From the NCBI GenBank assembly GCA_024638465.1, contig JAHEKF010000016.1, positions 1-52,341 of the forward strand: a stretch of 52,341 bases of DNA, given 5' to 3'. Source of the stretch: Rhodospirillaceae bacterium (GTDB lineage Bacteria > Pseudomonadota > Gammaproteobacteria > Steroidobacterales > Rariloculaceae). Within the stretch, counting starts at the first letter, position 1. Every line of letters begins with the position of its first letter. The translations under genes and the position numbers were made by a program. Shown here piece by piece: positions 37,703 through 45,708 of this stretch. A model generated the notes under the pieces. It saw only the letters and a program-made list of their open reading frames with translations. It did no database searches and had not been told where the DNA came from.

Positions 37703-38929
37703 ATGCGCATCCTGATTATCGATTCGGATTCTGACTACCGCTCGACGCTGCGTTATTACCTCGAGGTCAAATGGCCCGACGCGGTGGTCGCGGAGCAGGC
37801 GCCAGCCAGCTCGGGCCAGCTTTCCGGTACTTTTCCTGTAGAAACCGTGGATGCCATTCTGCTGGGGTATTCAAAAAAGAGCGAGGATGGTTTGCGTTGG
37901 CTTCGCGAATTGAGAGCGCGGCGAGGCTGCCCTCCGGTTCTCGTTTTCGCTGCGGATGGCGACGAGTTTCTCGCGGTCGATTCACTGAAACGCGGCGCGG
38001 CGGACTACTTTCCGAAATCGCGTGTTACGCACAAACGACTGATCGAGTCTCTCATCGGCGCGATTGCTCGTAACCGCGATTCTGATGCGCGCCTGCAAAG
38101 CGCCGAGGACGAATGGGATTTATGTGGGATCAAATCTCATGAGTTCATCGCACGGCTACACTCGAGTGAGCTGTCCTCGGTCTATTTGGCCGAGGACGTC
38201 AACACGAGGTCCAGACTGGCGTACAAGGTCCTGCGTTACGTGCCGGATTCGGGCGCCGAGCAACTATTCGATCGATTCCTGCAGGAATACGAAGCGATCG
38301 CGAGCGTGGATCACTCGAACGTTGTCGATATCTTCAATCTTGGCGTCTCCGACGACCATGCCTACATTGCGATGGAGTATTTGTCGGGAGGCACTCTGGC
38401 CGACAAGCTCGCGACGGCCCTGGCGCGCGAAGAAGCCTTAAGCTACGCGAGGCAAATCGCTATGGCGCTCGACGCCGTGCATGAAGCGGGGATACTGCAT
38501 CGCGATCTCAAGCCGGCGAACATCATGTTTCGCGACGACGGCAGTCTCGCGCTTATCGATTTCGGTCTGGCAAAACAGATGTGGCTGGAGGCGGCCATCA
38601 GTGGAACGGGACAGATTTTCGGGACGCCTTACTATATGAGTCCGGAGCAAGGTCACGCGACATCGGTCGATGCCAGATCGGATATCTATAGCCTCGGCTG
38701 CATTCTCTTTGAGATGCTGACGGGCACGCGGCCTTTCGCTGCGGATACCCCGATGGCCGTCATCTACAATCATTCGAACGCGCCGCGGCCGGCGTTGCCG
38801 AGCGACATGGCGGATCTTCAGCCGGCTCTCGACCGTATGCTGGCGGTCAAACCCGCCGACCGGTATCAGTCGGCCGCTGAATTGCTTCCCTGGCTCGACG
38901 AGGTCTCGAGGACAACAGCGACCGCCTGA
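37703..38929 (+). CDS. Serine/threonine protein kinase with N-terminal pseudo-receiver domain
   Basis: A 408-aa cytosolic signalling protein. Residues 1-120 look like a response-regulator receiver: acidic pocket IIDSDSD (7-11) and Lys105. The phosphoacceptor position is Gly55 (AILLGYSKKSEDG) instead of Asp, so it cannot be phosphorylated conventionally. The kinase domain (about 145-400) has Lys175 in AYKVL, HRDLKPANIM (266-275), DFGLAK (286-291) and GTPYYMSPEQ. Its glycine-rich loop is missing (RLHSSELSSVYLA). The catalytic loop suggests activity, but ATP binding is uncertain. There is no membrane segment. It lies 6 nt after purF and converges on lpxH. Partners are unknown. Confidence 0.88.
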   Translation: MRILIIDSDSDYRSTLRYYLEVKWPDAVVAEQAPASSGQLSGTFPVETVDAILLGYSKKSEDGLRWLRELRARRGCPPVLVFAADGDEFLAVDSLKRGAADYFPKSRVTHKRLIESLIGAIARNRDSDARLQSAEDEWDLCGIKSHEFIARLHSSELSSVYLAEDVNTRSRLAYKVLRYVPDSGAEQLFDRFLQEYEAIASVDHSNVVDIFNLGVSDDHAYIAMEYLSGGTLADKLATALAREEALSYARQIAMALDAVHEAGILHRDLKPANIMFRDDGSLALIDFGLAKQMWLEAAISGTGQIFGTPYYMSPEQGHATSVDARSDIYSLGCILFEMLTGTRPFAADTPMAVIYNHSNAPRPALPSDMADLQPALDRMLAVKPADRYQSAAELLPWLDEVSRTTATA

Positions 38930-38938
38930 GTTGCGTAC

Positions 38939-39661
38939 TCAGCGGTCGAGTGTCGCGAGGGTGAAGCCCCCGTCATTCCACCGGAGAACGCTTCCCTGGT
39001 CGTACCAGGCGCCGAGCACGATCCGCGTGGCGACGTTACCGTCGAGCTCGAATTCGTGGATGCCGGGGCGGTGGGTGTGCCCGTGAATAAGCGTCGTGAC
39101 GCCATAGGCACGCATGGCCTCCGCAACGGCGGATTCGTTCACGTCCATGATTTCTTCTGATTTCTCCGAGATCGCGGTCTGGCTCTTCGCGCGCAGATCG
39201 TTGGCGATACGGCGGCGTTCCTTCACGGGCTTCGACAGAAACTCTCGTTGCCAGCCGGGATTCCTGACTTGAGCGCGAAGAGCCTGGTACGGCTCGTCGT
39301 CGGTACAAAGCAGATCGCCATGCGTCAGAAGGACACGGACACCGTTGATCTCGACGACTTCGTTCTCGGAGAGTAGTTCACAGCCAGTCGCTGCGGCGAA
39401 GCGTCTGCCAATGAGAAAATCGCGGTTCCCATGCATGAAAAAGCACGGTATGCGGTGTCGCCTGAGGTCGGCGAGACCGTTGACAATCGGTGCGTTTGCC
39501 GGATCTGTGTCGTCATCCCCGATCCACGCTTCGAATAAGTCCCCAAGAATGTAAAGCGCGTCCGCTTGCTGTGCCTCGGTCTTCAGAAAGTCGAGAAATT
39601 GCTCCGTACTGCGGGGTTGCTCTGCATCGAGGTGCAGATCGGAGATGAACAGCGTCGCCAC
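38939..39661 (-). CDS. lpxH: UDP-2,3-diacylglucosamine diphosphatase
   Basis: A 240-aa Mn-dependent calcineurin-like phosphoesterase that makes lipid X in lipid A synthesis. The metal motifs are ISDLHLD, LGDLFEAWIGDD, HGNRDF, THGD and HGHTHRP. GTG 39661 gives exactly the E. coli length; the longer frame reads through the cyclophilin gene. It starts 5 nt after the cyclophilin stop. Its presence confirms a lipopolysaccharide-bearing outer membrane. Confidence 0.95.
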   Translation of the reverse strand: MATLFISDLHLDAEQPRSTEQFLDFLKTEAQQADALYILGDLFEAWIGDDDTDPANAPIVNGLADLRRHRIPCFFMHGNRDFLIGRRFAAATGCELLSENEVVEINGVRVLLTHGDLLCTDDEPYQALRAQVRNPGWQREFLSKPVKERRRIANDLRAKSQTAISEKSEEIMDVNESAVAEAMRAYGVTTLIHGHTHRPGIHEFELDGNVATRIVLGAWYDQGSVLRWNDGGFTLATLDR

Positions 39662-39666
39662 GACGC

Positions 39667-40248
39667 CTACTCTGAGAGCGTTTCGATTCGTTCGATAATT
39701 ACCGGATCGACGGGGACGTGTTCCACGAACTCTCCCGCAGCGCCGGTCGGTGTGTAGCCAATCTCGTCGACGACTTCCATGCCTTCCACGATCTCGCCGA
39801 ACACAGCATAGCCCCATCTGGTAGGGCGCGGATTAAGCTCGATGTTGTCTACGAGGTTGATATAGAACTGCGCGTTGCCGGAATGTGGTTCATTTGTGCG
39901 CGCAAGTCCGACCGTCCCGCGGGTATTACTCAGGCCATTGCCAGATTCATTGGTGACAGCGCGGGATACGGGCTTCTGTTGCATGTCTGGCGTGAATCCG
40001 CCGCCCTGGGCAAGGAATCCGAGGATAACGCGGTGGAATATCGTTCCTTCATAATGTCCATCGGCGACATAGGCCATGAAGTTCTCCACGGTCATTGGTG
40101 CGCGAGCCTGGTTAAGCTGCACCACGAATTCCCCGCGATTCGTATGTACGCGTACCGCCGGTCCGAGGCTGGCCCCGGGAATATCCTGGGCATCTGAATG
40201 AAGCGGCACGAGGAGCGCCAGACAGAACAAGGGGGCGAATAATTTCAT
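39667..40248 (-). CDS. Periplasmic peptidyl-prolyl cis-trans isomerase, cyclophilin type
   Basis: A 193-aa cyclophilin. ATG 40248 gives a signal peptide (MKLFAPLFCLALLVPLHSDAQ), indicating a periplasmic PpiA-like form. The cyclophilin core shows FHRVILGFLAQGGG, GLARTNEPHSGNAQFYIN and FGEIVEGMEVVDEI. It is upstream of lpxH with a 5-nt gap, a linkage seen in other Gammaproteobacteria with ppiB. A further in-frame ATG upstream at 40278 is not favoured because it displaces the signal sequence. Confidence 0.9.
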   Translation of the reverse strand: MKLFAPLFCLALLVPLHSDAQDIPGASLGPAVRVHTNRGEFVVQLNQARAPMTVENFMAYVADGHYEGTIFHRVILGFLAQGGGFTPDMQQKPVSRAVTNESGNGLSNTRGTVGLARTNEPHSGNAQFYINLVDNIELNPRPTRWGYAVFGEIVEGMEVVDEIGYTPTGAAGEFVEHVPVDPVIIERIETLSE

Positions 40249-40320
40249 CAACCGGGTCTCAATCAGTGTTGCGAACAAAGGCTAGAGGTCATCCATCGTA
40301 TCACCGCCAACAGGGCCTCG

Positions 40321-41175
40321 TTACTCAGCGCGGAGTTCCAGAGCTGCGAGCGTGTTGCTAAGCAGCGTCGCGACGGTCATTGGCCCGACGCCGCCCGGAA
40401 CCGGCGTGATCAGACGCGCGACTTTGCGAGCTCCGGCAAAATCGACGTCGCCCGAAAGCGTGCCGTCCTCCAGACGGGTGATTCCGACGTCGACGACGAC
40501 GGCACCGGGTTTGATCCAATCGCCCGGAACGATGCCCGGTTTACCGACCGCAACACAGAGTATGTCCGCCTGGCGGACGAAGTCTTCGAGGTTCTTCGTG
40601 AACCGATGGCATATCGTCGTCGTGGCACCAGCCAACAGCATCTCCAGCGCAAGCGGGCGGCCAACGTGGTTCGATGCGCCGACGATGACGGCGTGCAATC
40701 CCAAGACGGAGACGCCGGATCGCTCCAGAAGAACCATGATCCCATGTGGTGTGCAGGGTCTTAGAACAGGAATTCTTTGTGTCAGCCGCCCGACTGTATA
40801 GGGATGAAAGCCGTCGACATCTTTTGTCGGGGCTATTCGCTCGATGACTTTTGTCTCGTCGATATGCTCGGGCAGCGGCAGCTGGACGAGAATGCCGTCG
40901 ATCTCGTCATTGTCGTTGAGTTCGTCGATCAGGCATAAAACGGCGTCCTCCGAAGTGCTCACGGGCAGATCGTAGTCGAACGAACGGACACCGGCAGCAT
41001 CGCAGGCGCGGCGTTTATTTCGGACATAAATTCGGGAAGCGCCGTCGTCACCGATGAGCACGACAGCCAGTCCGGGTGCGCGCAAACCACTCGTAGTCCG
41101 TGTCTCGATCCGGGCCGCGACCTCAGCCTGAATTTGCTGGGCGATTGCTTTGCCGTCGATAACCGTGGCGGCCAT
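40321..41175 (-). CDS. folD: Bifunctional methylenetetrahydrofolate dehydrogenase/methenyltetrahydrofolate cyclohydrolase
   Basis: A 284-aa enzyme interconverting methylene-, methenyl- and formyl-THF. Family motifs are [10 protein letters not shown] with the catalytic Lys, [26 protein letters not shown] and [19 protein letters not shown] 41175 has GGAG just upstream on the minus strand. It lies 72 nt upstream of the cyclophilin gene on the same strand. The canonical GRSNIVGRP reads GASNHVGRP, a small departure. Confidence 0.96.
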   Translation of the reverse strand: MAATVIDGKAIAQQIQAEVAARIETRTTSGLRAPGLAVVLIGDDGASRIYVRNKRRACDAAGVRSFDYDLPVSTSEDAVLCLIDELNDNDEIDGILVQLPLPEHIDETKVIERIAPTKDVDGFHPYTVGRLTQRIPVLRPCTPHGIMVLLERSGVSVLGLHAVIVGASNHVGRPLALEMLLAGATTTICHRFTKNLEDFVRQADILCVAVGKPGIVPGDWIKPGAVVVDVGITRLEDGTLSGDVDFAGARKVARLITPVPGGVGPMTVATLLSNTLAALELRAE

Positions 41176-41255
41176 AGGGCGCTCCGGGAAAGGGATGCGG
41201 ATTCTCGCATGCGACTTCAGCCAGTCTCAAGGCTTCCCTGCGCATCGCTGAGGGT

Positions 41256-41285
41256 TTGACCCGTTTCGCCGCCCACGATTAACAT
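41256..41285 (+). promoter_or_regulatory. Predicted promoter of the tRNA Pro-Arg-His-Lys cluster
   Basis: TTGACC (41256-41261), an 18-nt spacer and TAACAT (41280-41285) point to transcription starting near 41292, about 28 nt before tRNA-Pro. The following bases are GC-rich, as in stringently controlled stable-RNA promoters. Confidence 0.45.
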
Positions 41286-41319
41286 CGTCGGCTGGCGTTC
41301 GATAGGCGCTTGACCGGGA

Positions 41320-41396
41320 CGGGGCATGGCGCAGTCTGGTAGCGCATCTGCTTTGGGAGCAGAGGGTCGGCGGTTCGAATCCGTCTGCCCCGACCA
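41320..41396 (+). tRNA. tRNA-Pro (TGG)
   Basis: 77 nt with encoded CCA. The acceptor stem CGGGGCA/TGCCCCG is perfect; the anticodon loop TTTGGGA gives TGG; the T arm contains GGTTCGAATCC. First of four tRNA genes in one direction. Confidence 0.97.
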
Positions 41397-41441
41397 CCTC
41401 GAGTTCCGTGCGGACGCAGTTAACTGGTACGATTTTCGCCG

Positions 41442-41518
41442 GCGCCTGTAGCTCAACCGGATAGAGCACCGGCCTTCTAAGCCGGGGGTTGCAGGTTCGA
41501 GTCCTGCCGGGCGCGCCA
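41442..41518 (+). tRNA. tRNA-Arg (TCT)
   Basis: 77 nt with encoded CCA. The acceptor stem GCGCCTG/CGGGCGC has one G-U pair; the anticodon loop CTTCTAA gives TCT; the T arm contains GGTTCGAGTCC. Confidence 0.97.
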
Positions 41519-41542
41519 GTTTGATGAGAGTATTACTACAGC

Positions 41543-41619
41543 GGTGGGCGTAGCTCAGTTGGTAGAGCCCCGGGTTGTGATCCCGGTCGTCGTGGGTTCG
41601 AGTCCCATCGTCCACCCCA
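41543..41619 (+). tRNA. tRNA-His (GTG)
   Basis: 76 nt plus the encoded G-1 at 41543, with CCA. The acceptor stem is GTGGGCG/CGTCCAC; the loop TTGTGAT gives GTG; the discriminator C and the extra 5' G are the tRNA-His identity elements. Confidence 0.97.
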
Positions 41620-41647
41620 TTTCTTTAGAGTTACGACAAAGATCGCC

Positions 41648-41724
41648 GGGCCGTTAGCTCAATCAGGCAGAGCAGCAGACTCTTAATCTGTTGGTTGTAG
41701 GTTCGATTCCTACACGGCCCACCA
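41648..41724 (+). tRNA. tRNA-Lys (CTT)
   Basis: 77 nt with encoded CCA. The acceptor stem GGGCCGT/ACGGCCC has no Watson-Crick mismatch apart from the T-A end; the anticodon stem GCAGA/TCTGT encloses CTCTTAA, giving CTT. Last of the cluster; a metallophosphoesterase gene on the other strand ends 17 nt beyond. Confidence 0.95.
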
Positions 41725-41741
41725 CTTCAATGCGATTCGCG

Positions 41742-43046
41742 CTACTCCCGAAGCACGCGAAACTCGTCGATGACATCGCCGGGCGGTGTGATAGCACGTC
41801 CGGTCAGTTCGTTCCCGGACAGCGTGATCTCTACGATATGAGCAGCGGAAATTGCTTGTGCATTGAGCGAACTCGCGTCGAGTTCCGTGAGAAAACCTCC
41901 ACCACCTCCGGTGACAATGTAGATTGGCCCGGATGGATCGGTATAGATTGGTTCTTGGGTTTCGTCTGCCGCCCGGTCTTGCGAAATCGGGAACGTCCGC
42001 TCGTACGAATGCGCATGTCCCGAGAACACGATGTCCACCCCGTACAGCTCGAACAACGGGGCCAAATTCCGGCGTACCCGGGGATCTTGTAGCAGGGATC
42101 TGCCTGTACCGTTGCTCTGGAATCCCGCACTGTAGGGGGGGTGATGAAAGAAGACGAATTTCCACGGCTTCGTGGTCATCGCCAAATCCTGCTCTAGCCA
42201 CATCCGTTGTGCACTGCCGATAGCCAGCGTTGAGTTGGTATCTAACGCCACGAAGTGTGCGTGAGCATAATCGAAGGAGTAATAGCGCTTCGTGCCTGAT
42301 GACTCATTTCCCGGCAGAGCGAAGTTATTAAAATAGGGAGCGCCATCATCAGTGAGAAGATCGTGGTTACCCAGGCTCGGATACATTACGTTCGACGCCA
42401 GGAACGGCGCGTACGGATAGAAAAATCTCGAATCGTAGAGTTCATCCTCGCCGTTTGGATAAACGAGGTCTCCCGTATGCAAGCCGAGAGAGACGCTGGA
42501 AGCGCGAATCAGATTGGCGACGTCATACATGGCAGCGGCACCCGTTCCGCTATCGCCCACGACCAGGAAACTGAATTCGGTGTCCCCGGGCCCGTGATTC
42601 GTGTGGAAACGCAAGAGGTCGCTGACAGCTTGATTGCCATCGTAGACCTGGTAATAGTAATACGTATTCGGTTCGAGGCCTGCCAGAGACACTGAATGTC
42701 TTGTCGAGCTTTCCACCGTTTCTATCCTGGTGCCCAAGGATTCGGTCCGGCCAAATTCCAGGGCTCCCTCGGTGGCCGAGAACGTTTGCCAGTCGACAAC
42801 AATCGAGTCGGTGGCGCCGAGTTGCAAATAGGGACCCCGTTTCAGGTTCAGGTCGATCGCTAGTGGATTGACCGGAGAACGACTGGAGCCGCATCCAATG
42901 AGCAGTATTACCGTGCTCAGTACCAGTATCAGCGACCCGGGTCTCCGGATTGAGCTTGGCCTGCTTCCACGCAGAGCCTGGCGCGAGAAGCAGATAGCGG
43001 TTACGACCCGACGAATGCGGCGGTGCTCGAAAGCGGGAATTATCAT
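41742..43046 (-). CDS. Purple-acid-phosphatase-like metallophosphoesterase, predicted lipoprotein
   Basis: A 434-aa secreted or outer-membrane phosphoesterase. A hydrophobic stretch LILVLSTVILLIGC with Cys52 looks like a lipobox, although the preceding basic region is unusually long. A fibronectin-type N-terminal domain follows (about 65-150), then a calcineurin-like core with metal motifs VVGDSGTG, HTGDLVY, SLGNHD, FFHHPPYS and FSGHAHSYER. This is the plant-type purple acid phosphatase layout; the substrate is unknown. ATG 43046 is the only reasonable start; the frame stays open much further, but only antisense to the peptidase gene, and no Shine-Dalgarno is visible. By eye its base use is less GC-rich than its neighbours and it abuts a tRNA cluster, possibly acquired. 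Confidence 0.82.
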   Translation of the reverse strand: MIIPAFEHRRIRRVVTAICFSRQALRGSRPSSIRRPGSLILVLSTVILLIGCGSSRSPVNPLAIDLNLKRGPYLQLGATDSIVVDWQTFSATEGALEFGRTESLGTRIETVESSTRHSVSLAGLEPNTYYYYQVYDGNQAVSDLLRFHTNHGPGDTEFSFLVVGDSGTGAAAMYDVANLIRASSVSLGLHTGDLVYPNGEDELYDSRFFYPYAPFLASNVMYPSLGNHDLLTDDGAPYFNNFALPGNESSGTKRYYSFDYAHAHFVALDTNSTLAIGSAQRMWLEQDLAMTTKPWKFVFFHHPPYSAGFQSNGTGRSLLQDPRVRRNLAPLFELYGVDIVFSGHAHSYERTFPISQDRAADETQEPIYTDPSGPIYIVTGGGGGFLTELDASSLNAQAISAAHIVEITLSGNELTGRAITPPGDVIDEFRVLRE

Positions 43047-43183
43047 GGGATGATGGCAACCAACCAGTGCCGACGCTGGCTTCTCGGCGAGCGGGGAGCT
43101 GTCAAATTTGTAACGATCGTTGACAACGGACGGCGCTGCGCGAACGCGGATTTCTTGAACGTCATGTGGCCTAGACACTCGAG

Positions 43184-43200
43184 TTATCGGTAGCCGATAA
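43184..43200. promoter_or_regulatory. Perfect 7-3-7 palindrome in a divergent intergenic region
   Basis: TTATCGG-tag-CCGATAA is an exact inverted repeat in the 276-nt gap between the divergently transcribed phosphatase and prolyl oligopeptidase genes (43047-43322). It could be an operator serving either gene. No convincing promoter is seen beside it, and a chance palindrome cannot be excluded. I found nothing else in this gap. Confidence 0.3.
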
Positions 43201-43322
43201 TAGTTCGAAAGGGGGAAAAGATCCTTCTCGAGAGCGAATTTCCGGCTGGTGTGATTCTCGCGATGAGCTTGTGGGCCGGAGGTTTGATTCCAGCGCTTTT
43301 CACCATATTCGACCTCTGAGAG

Positions 43323-45518
43323 ATGCTGACCACCAGACCGTATTCCTTGTTGATGTGCTCGATTTTTGCCGCGCCCGTGACGTACTCGGATCCACCTTCG
43401 ACCACTGCGCGCGAATTTAGTTACACCCTTGGTGGTGAGGTCATACCCGACCCCTATCTCTGGCTCGAAGGCAGTGACGCTCCGGAGCTGGAGCAACCCG
43501 ATTCGGAGCTGGATGCGCAGGTCAGCGAATGGACCGATGCGCAGAATGCCTACACGCGGCAAATTCTGGATGCTCTCGAAGGCCGTGATGCTATCGAAGC
43601 TGAGCTTACAGAGCTCTTGTCGCTCGATTCCTATGGCATCCCGAATGCTGCCGGCGATTGGCTGTTCTATACGTTGCGGCGTGGCGATCAGGCGCAGCCC
43701 GTGCTGTATGCGACGCATACACCGAGCGACGAAACCCGCGTATTGATCGATGTCAACGCTCTGGACGGGTCCGGGCTGCTCGCGCTCGACTGGTACCGGC
43801 CGAGCCCTGACGGCCGGTACGTTGCCTATGGTACCTACGAAGCTGGCGATGAGCTGACGACGGCGTTCGTCATGGAAACGGACAGTGGCGAGGTGCTGCC
43901 GGACCGTATCGGTGGACGCGTCGATCCGGTCGACTGGCTCGACGACGGCGAGCATTTCGTCGTGCGTACGCTGTCTGACGGACAGAACCCTTACTCCGGC
44001 CGGATCCTTTTGCATCGGCTCGGGCGCGCGGAGGCCGACGATCCGATTCTTTTCGATCAGTACACGGAAGGAGAGCTCGCGACGACCTGGGGTCCGTATC
44101 CGATCGTTTCCCGCGACGGACGCTGGCTCGTCATTATTTACTTCACCGGCACCGACTCGAATGATGTCTGGTTCTACGATCTCGATTCCTGGCGCGAGAA
44201 CGGCGATCTCGTTCGTCAGGACTTGCTGGTCGGAGAAGACGCGCTGACCTCCGGCTTCATCGAAGACGATACCTTCTACGCATTGACGACGCTCGGAGCA
44301 TCCAATAAGCGCGTTATCGCTTTCGATCTCGCCGCGGAGAGCCCGGCAGATTTCAGCGAGATCATTCGCGAAGACAGAAACTCGGTGCTGGACAATATCT
44401 ATCCTGCCGAAGATCGCATCGTGGCCGACTATCTGGCGAGTGCCTACAGCCGAATTCGCCTTTTCGACCGCGGTGGCGAACTGCTCAGGGACGTGCAGCT
44501 TCCGGGCATCGGCAGCGCGCAGATCAGTACGGACCCGGAGACGACTGACGCGTGGCTTCGCTTCGAGAGCTTCAGCGAGCCCGAAGGAATATATCGCGCC
44601 GATCTCGACGTCGGCTCGACGTCGCTTTGGCGGCGACCCGACCTGCCTATAGATACCGGTAATCTGACCGTTACCCAGATTTTCTACCCGTCAGGGGATA
44701 GGACCGAAATTCCGATGTTTCTTGTGCATCGTCGCGATCTCGAGCTTGACGGTGAGAACCCGACGTTGCTTTATGGATACGGTGGCTTCGACATCTCGCT
44801 GACACCGAACTTTACTGCGGCGTGGTTGCCGTGGCTTACGCGTGGCGGTGTATACGCGGTCGCTAACCTGCGAGGTGGTGGCGAGTTCGGGGCGGATTGG
44901 CATCGCGCTGGCATGCTCGACAGGAAGCAGAACGTCTTTGATGATTTTTACGCCGCAGCCGAATGGCTGATCGCGAGCGGTTATACGCGCTCCGGAAGAC
45001 TCGGTATTGCCGGCAGGTCGAACGGCGGTCTTTTGACCGGAGTCGCGATCACGCAAAGACCCGAGCTGTTTTCTGCGGCGATTGTCGGCGTCCCGTTGCT
45101 CGATATGCTTCGTTATCAGAACTTTCTGATGGCCAGGTATTGGGTGCCCGAATACGGCTCGGCTGAAAATGCCGATCAGTTCGGCTACCTCCGCGCGTAT
45201 TCTCCTTACCAGAACGTCAGGCGTGGTGTGGCCTATCCGGCGACGCTGTTGACGGCGGGCGAGAATGACATGCGCGTCCATCCGCTGCATGCTCGAAAAA
45301 TGGCCGCCGCATTACAGGCGGCGACGGCAGGAGACCACGACCGTGAGCCGATCCTTCTGTGGGTGGACCGCTCGGCAGGTCACGGGCAGGGCAAGCCGCT
45401 CGATGCGCGGGTTGCAGAGACCGTCGATCAGGTGATCTTCATGGCCTGGCAACTCGGTCTCGGAGATCGGCAGCCTCAGGATGGCGCAGACTCCGTAACA
45501 CGATCGACAATCGAATAA
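43323..45518 (+). CDS. Prolyl oligopeptidase family (S9A) serine peptidase, predicted periplasmic
   Basis: A 731-aa peptidase with an N-terminal hydrophobic signal (MLTTRPYSLLMCSIFAAPVTYS), a seven-bladed propeller (about 80-450) and an alpha/beta-hydrolase domain. The triad is Ser566 in GRSNGG, Asp649 in GENDMRVHP and His687 in AGHGQGK. S9A enzymes cleave after proline in short peptides; length and order fit. The start at ATG 43323 is supported by the signal sequence. It is divergent from the phosphatase and followed by tRNA-Leu. Confidence 0.92.
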   Translation: MLTTRPYSLLMCSIFAAPVTYSDPPSTTAREFSYTLGGEVIPDPYLWLEGSDAPELEQPDSELDAQVSEWTDAQNAYTRQILDALEGRDAIEAELTELLSLDSYGIPNAAGDWLFYTLRRGDQAQPVLYATHTPSDETRVLIDVNALDGSGLLALDWYRPSPDGRYVAYGTYEAGDELTTAFVMETDSGEVLPDRIGGRVDPVDWLDDGEHFVVRTLSDGQNPYSGRILLHRLGRAEADDPILFDQYTEGELATTWGPYPIVSRDGRWLVIIYFTGTDSNDVWFYDLDSWRENGDLVRQDLLVGEDALTSGFIEDDTFYALTTLGASNKRVIAFDLAAESPADFSEIIREDRNSVLDNIYPAEDRIVADYLASAYSRIRLFDRGGELLRDVQLPGIGSAQISTDPETTDAWLRFESFSEPEGIYRADLDVGSTSLWRRPDLPIDTGNLTVTQIFYPSGDRTEIPMFLVHRRDLELDGENPTLLYGYGGFDISLTPNFTAAWLPWLTRGGVYAVANLRGGGEFGADWHRAGMLDRKQNVFDDFYAAAEWLIASGYTRSGRLGIAGRSNGGLLTGVAITQRPELFSAAIVGVPLLDMLRYQNFLMARYWVPEYGSAENADQFGYLRAYSPYQNVRRGVAYPATLLTAGENDMRVHPLHARKMAAALQAATAGDHDREPILLWVDRSAGHGQGKPLDARVAETVDQVIFMAWQLGLGDRQPQDGADSVTRSTIE

Positions 45519-45529
45519 CGGCTCCACGT

Positions 45530-45535
45530 TATAAT
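45530..45535 (+). promoter_or_regulatory. Consensus -10 box (TATAAT) ahead of tRNA-Leu
   Basis: A perfect TATAAT lies 23 nt before tRNA-Leu, in good position for a stable-RNA promoter. The best -35 candidate, TCGACA at 45504-45509, is at a long 20-nt spacing, so the -35 is uncertain. Confidence 0.5.
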
Positions 45536-45557
45536 GGCGCAGGCGGACGGCCGGCGC

Positions 45558-45642
<85 letters not shown>

Positions 45643-45708
45643 ACTGCTTTGAATCGCACTGACTAGAATCACCCCGGCGGCATGGTGCCAACGGGTGCAG
45701 AGGATACT

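Noticed and set aside
43240-43300. tRNA remnant suggested by GGTTTGATTCC
   Set aside because: The flanking bases do not form a T stem or acceptor stem.
43047-44015. A 323-codon upstream extension of the phosphatase frame on the minus strand
   Set aside because: Most of it is antisense to the well-supported prolyl oligopeptidase, has no family similarity, and would bury the lipoprotein signal.
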